26,645 nucleotides of DNA, taken from CBDTTM01 sp965363355. Lineage in GTDB: Bacteria; Bacillota; Negativicutes; Selenomonadales; Selenomonadaceae. The number at the start of each line of letters is the position of its first letter. Positions within the stretch are counted from its first letter, which is position 1. Below are positions 21,660 through 26,645 of this stretch, one piece after another. A model generated the notes under the pieces. That model made no database searches. It was not told the origin of the DNA and saw nothing but the letters and a program-made list of their open reading frames with translations. Location: NCBI GenBank assembly GCA_965363355.1, contig CBDTTM010000010.1:1-26645 (forward strand). The letters run 5' to 3'. The position numbers and the translations under genes were made by a program.

Positions 21660-21785
21660 GGATTTTTTTATTCATCTTTGCTATTATTGTAATAATGGCA
21701 ATTATTAATGGACTTTATTATACGTAAGAGCAAAGATAAGAGCATTAAAGTGCCGCATTTAGGGAAATGATGGAGGGGTATGTGT

Positions 21786-21986
21786 ATGAATTCGGAGATC
21801 ACCATTAAAACGCCAAGATGCAAGGGCTGTGGGATTTGTGTGGAATTTTGTCCAAAACAAGTCTTGGCTTTGGATACCTTAGGACGCGTGCAGGTCGTCA
21901 AACCAGACGAGTGTATCGCTTGTGGGCAGTGTGAGATGAGATGCCCAGATTATGCCATATTTGTAGATAAGAAGGTGCAATCATGA
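21786..21986 (+). CDS. korD: 2-oxoacid:ferredoxin oxidoreductase delta subunit (2x[4Fe-4S])
   Basis: A small ferredoxin-like subunit of 66 residues that relays electrons from the catalytic subunits to ferredoxin. Two full cysteine motifs are present: Cys12-15-18 with Cys22, and Cys43-46-49 with Cys53, enough for two [4Fe-4S] clusters. The ATG with GGAGG nine bases upstream was preferred over one six bases earlier that lies too close to it. It overlaps korA by four bases (ATGA), so translation is coupled. The gene order delta-alpha-beta-gamma is that of the korDABC/oorDABC group of 2-oxoglutarate oxidoreductases. Confidence 0.9.
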   Translation: MNSEITIKTPRCKGCGICVEFCPKQVLALDTLGRVQVVKPDECIACGQCEMRCPDYAIFVDKKVQS

Positions 21987-23131
21987 AAAAAGCAAGGTTA
22001 ATGCAAGGTAATGAAGCCTGCGCAGAAGGTGCTTTGGCCGCAGGTGTCCGTTTTTTTGGGGGCTATCCGATTACCCCTTCAACTGAAATCGCTGAATCCA
22101 TGGCACAGCTTTTACCAGCTGTCGGTGGCAAATTCATTCAGATGGAAGATGAAATCGCCAGCATGGGAGCTATTCTTGGTGCATCTTTGGCTGGACAAAA
22201 AGTGCTGACCGCTACATCTGGTCCGGGCTTTTCTCTGATGCAGGAACTTGTGGGCTATGCGGCAGCTGCTGAAATTCCGGCAGTCATCGTCAATGTACAG
22301 CGAGTGGGTCCATCTACAGGGCAGCCGACGTCGCCGTCGCAAGGCGATGTGATGCAGGCTCGCTGGGGAACACATGGTGATCATCCGATGATTGCACTAT
22401 CTCCATGGACGGTTCGTGAGGCTTTTGACGCGTCGGTCATGGCAGTCAATTATGCCGAACGTTTCCGCACGCCAGTCATTTTGCTGATGGATGAAATCGT
22501 CGGTCATTTGCGGGAAAAAGTTGTTCTGCCGGACGATAATGATATTGAGATATATCCACGGCGCCAACCCAAAGAAACCAGAGCGGAAGGTTATGAACCG
22601 TATCGCGCGGACGCGGATTTGGTTCCGAATGTCGCTGACTTTGGCACAGGTTACCATATTCATGTGACGGGTCTGGTCCATGATGAAACAGGTTTTCCTT
22701 CGGGCAGCCCAGAAGTGACTGGTAATGTGATTGAACGCTTACATAAAAAGCTTGAAATTGCACAAGATGAAATCACTCATTATGAAGAGTTCTTTATGGA
22801 TGATGCTGAATATGCTGTTGTCGCTTTTGGCGGAACGGCGAGAACTGCTTATGAAGCTGTTTGCACAGCAAGAGAAAAAGGTTTGAAAATCGGTATGGTT
22901 CGTTTGATGACGATCTGGCCGTTTGCCGATAAAGTCATTAAAAATCTAGCGGAAAAAGTACAGGGAATATTAGTGCCGGAACTCAACTATGGACAGCTCG
23001 TAGGTGAAGTACAGCGTGCAGCTGGCGGGCGTTGCAACGTAGAACTTTTGGCGAAATACAATACAAAGATTTTCACTCCACAGGAAATCGTCGTTGCGAT
23101 TGAAAAACTTTGTGCGGGAGGGAAAGCATAA
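21983..23131 (+). CDS. korA: 2-oxoacid:ferredoxin oxidoreductase alpha subunit
   Basis: This is the alpha subunit of the CoA-dependent, ferredoxin-reducing decarboxylase of a 2-oxoacid, most likely 2-oxoglutarate. The 382 residues start MKKARLMQGNEACAEGALAAG and carry GGYPITPSTEIAE and QMEDEIASMGAILGAS, typical of the pyrimidine-binding domain that contacts thiamine diphosphate. A C-terminal domain II follows (about 270-370, VAFGGTARTA and MTIWPF). The substrate is inferred from subunit size and operon order; a branched-chain 2-oxoacid enzyme (VOR-type) is possible. It overlaps korD at its start, and its TAA overlaps the korB ATG (TAATG). Confidence 0.92.
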   Translation: MKKARLMQGNEACAEGALAAGVRFFGGYPITPSTEIAESMAQLLPAVGGKFIQMEDEIASMGAILGASLAGQKVLTATSGPGFSLMQELVGYAAAAEIPAVIVNVQRVGPSTGQPTSPSQGDVMQARWGTHGDHPMIALSPWTVREAFDASVMAVNYAERFRTPVILLMDEIVGHLREKVVLPDDNDIEIYPRRQPKETRAEGYEPYRADADLVPNVADFGTGYHIHVTGLVHDETGFPSGSPEVTGNVIERLHKKLEIAQDEITHYEEFFMDDAEYAVVAFGGTARTAYEAVCTAREKGLKIGMVRLMTIWPFADKVIKNLAEKVQGILVPELNYGQLVGEVQRAAGGRCNVELLAKYNTKIFTPQEIVVAIEKLCAGGKA

Positions 23132-23952
23132 TGGAAAGAGCTTATGAAAAATATTTTCGTCAAAACCGTTTGCCTCATATGTGGTGTCCTGGCTGTGGTA
23201 ATGGAACGGCAATGAAGGCAATTGTGCAGGCCATTGAGAAAAAGGGCCTGACACAGGATAATACCGTCATTGTTTCAGGAATTGGCTGTTCATCAAGAGC
23301 TTCTGGTTATATGGATTTTGATACGCTGCATACCGCACATGGCCGGGCTATTCCGTTTGCGACGGGAATCAAGCTTGCCAATCCTGATCTCAATGTGGTT
23401 GTCATCACAGGGGATGGCGATTGCACGGCAATTGGCGGCAATCATTTCATCCATGGAGCTCGCCGCAATGTGGATCTCACCGTAGTTCTCTTCAATAACA
23501 ATATTTATGGGATGACTGGTGGACAGGCTTCGCCGATGACTCCTTTGCATAAAAAAGCGACGACTGCGCCGTATGGCAGTGTCGATCGTCCTTTCGATGC
23601 CTGTGATTTGGCGCAGGCTGCTGGCGCTACTTATGTGGCTCGCAGCACGGCTTTTCACGAAAAACATCTAATCGATATGATTGCTGAAGGCTTTGACAAT
23701 AAAGGCTTTTCGCTTATTGAGGCCGTAGTGCAATGTCCGACGGCTTTTGGCCGCAAAAACAAAATGGGAAGTCCCGCAGATATGATGAAATGGATGCGCG
23801 ATACAGCTGTGATGACGGCCGCTTGGGATAAACTCGACGAGGAAAAACGCGAAGGTAAATTCCCGATTGGCGTTCTCTATAAAGGGAATAGTCTTGATTA
23901 TTCGAGCGCTTATCAGCAGGTCATTGAAATCGCAGAGGGGGCAAAGGCATGA
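23131..23952 (+). CDS. korB: 2-oxoacid:ferredoxin oxidoreductase beta subunit
   Basis: The thiamine-diphosphate- and iron-sulfur-binding catalytic subunit, 273 residues. The ThDP motif starts at GDGDCTAIGG (94-103) and ends at LFNNNIYGMTGG (about 120-131). The cysteines for the proximal [4Fe-4S] cluster are Cys19 and Cys22 (WCPGCG), Cys53 (GIGCSSR) and Cys202 (VQCPTAFGRKN). The ATG overlapping the korA stop was chosen because GGGAGGG precedes it; an upstream frame extension would run into korA. It overlaps korC by four bases (ATGA). Confidence 0.94.
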   Translation: MERAYEKYFRQNRLPHMWCPGCGNGTAMKAIVQAIEKKGLTQDNTVIVSGIGCSSRASGYMDFDTLHTAHGRAIPFATGIKLANPDLNVVVITGDGDCTAIGGNHFIHGARRNVDLTVVLFNNNIYGMTGGQASPMTPLHKKATTAPYGSVDRPFDACDLAQAAGATYVARSTAFHEKHLIDMIAEGFDNKGFSLIEAVVQCPTAFGRKNKMGSPADMMKWMRDTAVMTAAWDKLDEEKREGKFPIGVLYKGNSLDYSSAYQQVIEIAEGAKA

Positions 23953-24470
23953 ACCAGTTACGTTTATCCGGATCCGGCGGGCAGGGCGTCATTACCGCCG
24001 CGATCATCTTAGCCGAAGCGGCAGTGCAAGAAGGCAAAGAAGCAGTGCAATCCCAGTCTTATGGGCCAGAAGCTCGCGGTGGGGCTTCTAAGGCAGAGGT
24101 CATTATATCTGACCAACCGATTTACCATCCAAAAGTCCTTTGCCCGCAGGTCGTCTTAGCGATGACGCAAAAGGCAGCGGATTCTTATTATAAAGATCTT
24201 AGTGCCGAGGGCGTTTTGGTTCTTGATGATGATTTGGTTCCGGATGCGCCAGATTTTCCGAACATCATTCGCGTGCCGATTACGCGTTTAGCGGTAGAGA
24301 AAGTCGGTAAGGCTCTTTTTGCCAATATCGTGGCATTGGGGGCTTTGGTGAAGATAACGGGAGTTGTGCAGTTAGAGACGGTCCGAGCATCTGTAGCTAA
24401 GCGCGTTCCACCAGCGACTATCGAACTCAATATGCAGGCTTTGCAAGTCGGCTATGATGCCGTAAAATAA
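23949..24470 (+). CDS. korC: 2-oxoacid:ferredoxin oxidoreductase gamma subunit
   Basis: The gamma subunit, 173 residues, forms the CoA-binding/domain III part of the complex. It opens with the family signature LRLSGSGGQGVITAA (about 4-18) and has QSYGPEARGGASKAEVI (about 36-52). The length is normal. It completes the four-gene korDABC operon and is followed by a hairpin terminator. All four genes overlap head to tail, so a stoichiometric complex is expected. Confidence 0.93.
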   Translation: MNQLRLSGSGGQGVITAAIILAEAAVQEGKEAVQSQSYGPEARGGASKAEVIISDQPIYHPKVLCPQVVLAMTQKAADSYYKDLSAEGVLVLDDDLVPDAPDFPNIIRVPITRLAVEKVGKALFANIVALGALVKITGVVQLETVRASVAKRVPPATIELNMQALQVGYDAVK

Positions 24471-24474
24471 AAAG

Positions 24475-24517
24475 TGAGCCAGAAACGTGCAGAAAGCATT
24501 GTTTCTGGCTTATTTTT
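24475..24517 (+). terminator. Terminator of korDABC
   Basis: Arms TGAGCCAGAAAC (24475-24486) and GTTTCTGGCTTA (24501-24512) pair with one G-U; a T-run follows. Confidence 0.8.
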
Positions 24518-24547
24518 ATCAGCGTAGGACCCTCTAGGAAATTAAGG

Positions 24548-24576
24548 CTGATATTGACAGCAGATTTTGCTATAAT
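24548..24576 (+). promoter_or_regulatory. Extended -10 promoter of ung
   Basis: TGCTATAAT at 24568-24576 is a consensus extended -10. CTGATA (24548-24553), 17 bases upstream, is a fair -35. The perfect TTGACA at 24554-24559 is too close (11 bases) to pair with it. Confidence 0.6.
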
Positions 24577-24611
24577 AGAGAGAAATCATCGATAACGGAG
24601 TGGACGGCAGT

Positions 24612-25295
24612 ATGGAAATTTTTAAGAACGATTGGGCAGAGTATCTGGCAGCGGAGCTAAAAGAACCTTATTATATGAAGCTGCGTGAATTTTTGAAAAC
24701 GGAGTATCAATCACGTCCAATTCATCCGAGCATGTATGATATTTTTAATGCGCTTCATTATACGAGCTATCATGAAGCAAAGGTCGTTATTTTGGGGCAG
24801 GATCCTTATCATGGTCCAAATCAGGCGCACGGTCTGAGCTTTTCGGTGAATCCCGGCGTAGAGGCTCCTCCGTCACTCGTGAATATTTTTAAAGAACTCG
24901 AAGATGACCTGGGGTGCCGGTTACCAGACAATGGCTGCCTGAAGCCTTGGGCTGAGCAGGGCGTACTTTTACTTAATACGGTTTTAACGGTCAGAGAGCA
25001 TGCGGCGAATTCACATCGCGGCCTTGGTTGGGAAACGTTTACGGATAAGGTCATATCGCTGCTCAATGAAAGGGAAAAACCATTGGTCTTTATTCTTTGG
25101 GGCAGTCCGGCTAGGGCAAAAAAGGCGATGATTACGGGCAAACAGCATCTGATCATTGAATCACCGCATCCAAGTCCACTATCAGCTTATCGTGGCTTTT
25201 TTGGCAGCAAGCCGTTTTCAAGGACAAATGAATTCCTTTTGCGCACCGGGCAAGAGCCGATTGACTGGCAGTTGCCTGATCTTGGAGAAAAGTGA
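24612..25295 (+). CDS. ung: Uracil-DNA glycosylase, family 1
   Basis: It removes uracil from DNA, the first step of base excision repair. The 227 residues are the usual length. Motif A GQDPYHGPNQAHG holds the catalytic Asp64 and the conserved His67; Tyr66 excludes thymine. Motif B HPSPLSAYRGFFGSKPF contains His186 and the DNA-intercalating loop. Asn122 lies in LLLNTVLTV, the uracil-reading strand. The start ATG has GGAG 11 bases upstream; an earlier GTG overlaps that GGAG and is excluded. Its stop overlaps a possible GTG start of the next gene, so the two probably form an operon. Confidence 0.96.
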   Translation: MEIFKNDWAEYLAAELKEPYYMKLREFLKTEYQSRPIHPSMYDIFNALHYTSYHEAKVVILGQDPYHGPNQAHGLSFSVNPGVEAPPSLVNIFKELEDDLGCRLPDNGCLKPWAEQGVLLLNTVLTVREHAANSHRGLGWETFTDKVISLLNEREKPLVFILWGSPARAKKAMITGKQHLIIESPHPSPLSAYRGFFGSKPFSRTNEFLLRTGQEPIDWQLPDLGEK

Positions 25296-25303
25296 GGCGG
25301 CAT

Positions 25304-26530
25304 ATGCGTACATTCAATATTCATCCGATTAATTTGATTAAAGCGCTGTCTATGTCTTTGGAACTGGCTCTTTTGGGTGTAGAAAATCATCATTGGCGCG
25401 TTGGCGTAATTTGTGATAATTTTGCTGAGGCTCTTGGCATGAGCCCGGAAGAGCGGCAAAAATTGGTGTATGCAGCTTTGCTCCACGACATCGGCGCGGC
25501 GTCTAATACACAGGAGCGCCAACGTGTCCGCTTACTAGAAGATGCAGTTGGACCGGAACTTTATCATCATGCAGAAGCCGGCTATGAGCTTTTGAAGGAT
25601 TCGCCGCAGCTGGGAAACTTAGCTCCCGCTATTCGCTATCATCATGATCGCTGGGAAGGCGGCAATCCGAGCGGCTTTGCCGGGGAGGCTATTCCGCTCA
25701 ATTCACGGCTGCTGCATTTGGCGGATAAGATTGCGCTGCAGATACAGCCGGGAGAATTCATTTTTGCTCAAAATGAACGCATCGAAGCCTATGTTGAAAA
25801 ACGAAGTGGCACGGAATTCGATCCGGCTTTGGTAGAGTTATTCAAATCTTGCGCATTGGCGGAAAGTTTCTGGCTTGATACGATGAACCAGAGTTATCAA
25901 GGGGCCTTGTTTCAAAAGCTCGATCTTTATGGTAAGCTGGCAATGTCTTTAGAAGATGCACTGGAAATATCTGAGATTTTTGCAACGATCATCGATAGCA
26001 TGAGCCGTTTTACGGCAAGGCACTCACACTACGTTGCCAGAGTAGCTTCTTTTTTAGGAAAGCTCAAAGGATTCAGTGACAATGAGGTCAAGATGATGCA
26101 GATTGCCGGACTTTTGCATGATATCGGTAAATTGGCAATCCCAAATCATATTTTGGAAAAACCAGACCAATTGACGAAGAATGAAATCAAGATCGTACGG
26201 CAGCATACGTATTATACGTATCGAATCCTGGAACAGATCGATGGGTTTGAGCAGATTGCCGAATGGGCGGCATTTCATCACGAGTGTCTCGATGGAACGG
26301 GTTATCCGTTTCGCCTCGAGGCCCCAGATCTCTCACTGGGGTCACGAATCGTCGCTGTGGCGGATGTCTTTGCGGCTTTGACTGAAAAACGCCCGTATAG
26401 TGATTCGGTACCAAAGCTCCGCACACAAAATATCATGGGAAAAATGGTAGAAAACCATAAGCTTGATTCTAGCATAACAGAGCTAGTGCTGCTTCATTAT
26501 GAAGAAGCGGTTGCACTGCTTACTAAATAA
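25304..26530 (+). CDS. Tandem HD / HD-GYP domain phosphohydrolase
   Basis: A soluble protein of about 408 residues with two metal-dependent HD domains. The first (about 15-150) has HDIGA at 61-65, HHDRWEGGNPSGF (113-125) and Asp141. The second (about 230-380) has HDIGK (272-276), HHECLDGTGYP (325-335) and Asp354. The second fits HD-GYP proteins, which hydrolyse cyclic di-GMP; the first has the same layout with changes (K to A after HDIG, and a PSGF in place of GYP), so its activity is less certain. AGG six bases before the ATG supports this start, but a GTG at 25292 with GGAG four bases upstream is possible. It follows ung closely and ends in a 16-bp hairpin. No GGDEF partner is nearby. Confidence 0.87.
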   Translation: MRTFNIHPINLIKALSMSLELALLGVENHHWRVGVICDNFAEALGMSPEERQKLVYAALLHDIGAASNTQERQRVRLLEDAVGPELYHHAEAGYELLKDSPQLGNLAPAIRYHHDRWEGGNPSGFAGEAIPLNSRLLHLADKIALQIQPGEFIFAQNERIEAYVEKRSGTEFDPALVELFKSCALAESFWLDTMNQSYQGALFQKLDLYGKLAMSLEDALEISEIFATIIDSMSRFTARHSHYVARVASFLGKLKGFSDNEVKMMQIAGLLHDIGKLAIPNHILEKPDQLTKNEIKIVRQHTYYTYRILEQIDGFEQIAEWAAFHHECLDGTGYPFRLEAPDLSLGSRIVAVADVFAALTEKRPYSDSVPKLRTQNIMGKMVENHKLDSSITELVLLHYEEAVALLTK

Positions 26531-26550
26531 AATATGGATTTTATATAGAG

Positions 26551-26588
26551 AAAAGTATCCGCTGGAGCAATCCGGCGGATACTTTTTT
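26551..26588 (+). terminator. Terminator after the HD-GYP gene
   Basis: Arms AAAAGTATCCGCTGGA (26551-26566) and TCCGGCGGATACTTTT (26571-26586) form a 16-bp stem with one G-U and a GCAA tetraloop, followed by T's. Confidence 0.9.
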
Positions 26589-26599
26589 TCAGGCTCTAT

Positions 26600-26645
26600 A
26601 ATAAATGTTGTGGTTTTGATGAAAATCAAAACTACAACATTTATT
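26600..26645. repeat. 21-bp-arm hairpin at the right edge
   Basis: The two 21-base arms (26600-26620 and 26625-26645) are complementary except for one G-U, around a GAAA loop. The structure reaches the last base of the window and may continue. It has no T-run inside the window and sits 12 bases after the terminator of the HD-GYP gene. Confidence 0.7.

Noticed and set aside
21696..21710. Second sigma-54 promoter before korD (TGGCAATTATTAATG)
   Set aside because: The -12 GC is missing at the required spacing.
24554..24576. TTGACA paired with TATAAT as the ung promoter
   Set aside because: The spacer is only 11 bases; the extended -10 with CTGATA is more plausible.
26600..26645. CRISPR repeat at the right edge (GTTGTGG...ACAAC palindrome)
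   Set aside because: Only one copy is visible, the palindrome is far too complete for most repeats, and no cas gene is present.

Overview
The window reads as chromosomal DNA of a low-to-mid-GC anaerobic Firmicute, most likely a Negativicute (Selenomonadales/Sporomusa group). This is an inference. It rests on the ferredoxin-linked 2-oxoacid oxidoreductase operon, the PPi-type phosphofructokinase, two chemoreceptors, DacF/VanW/PucR-type proteins of Firmicute character and the strong AGGAGG-like ribosome binding sites. There is no rRNA or tRNA gene and no intact mobile element. Genes are densely packed and several convergent pairs share bidirectional terminators.

Layout. Bases 1-743: a possible insertion-sequence edge and a secreted PDZ-like hypothetical (-). 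870-4303: a 4HB-type chemoreceptor and a lactaldehyde-type aldehyde dehydrogenase (+), closed by a terminator shared with a dCache chemoreceptor (-, 4317-6341). 6351-6801: an AT-rich intergenic region with short repeats, a cre-like box and promoters. 6802-8804: phosphofructokinase and a nitroreductase (+). 8853-9488: a HAD phosphatase (-). 9628-12320: a hotdog thioesterase, then a DnaA-box cluster, then dacF and an AEC transporter (+). 12363-13704: a PucR-type regulator behind a terminator-like leader (+). 13756-17090: VanW/G5 protein, PRC-barrel protein and membrane TPR protein (-), which look like an envelope-linked group.

17451-21488 is the most interesting part. A bacterial enhancer-binding protein carrying an N-terminal HPr-like domain plus PAS, sigma-54 AAA+ and Fis-type HTH domains sits directly upstream of ptsH and ptsI. 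The gap between them contains a consensus -24/-12 promoter (TGGCAC-N5-TTGCT) and three copies of a 15-bp box (GGTAAAAAGTATCAA, two direct and one inverted) at enhancer distance. The simplest reading is that the general PTS proteins HPr and EI are made from a sigma-54 promoter by an activator that has its own HPr-like phospho-acceptor domain. That would be a feedback loop between PTS phosphorylation state and PTS synthesis.

21786-24470 is a translationally coupled korDABC operon for ferredoxin-dependent oxidative decarboxylation of a 2-oxoacid, preceded by an 11-bp inverted repeat. 24612-26530 holds ung and a tandem HD / HD-GYP protein. The window ends inside a 21-bp-stem hairpin. Metabolically the window links sugar uptake (PTS), glycolysis (PFK) and ferredoxin-coupled 2-oxoacid oxidation, with chemotaxis and cell-wall functions interspersed.
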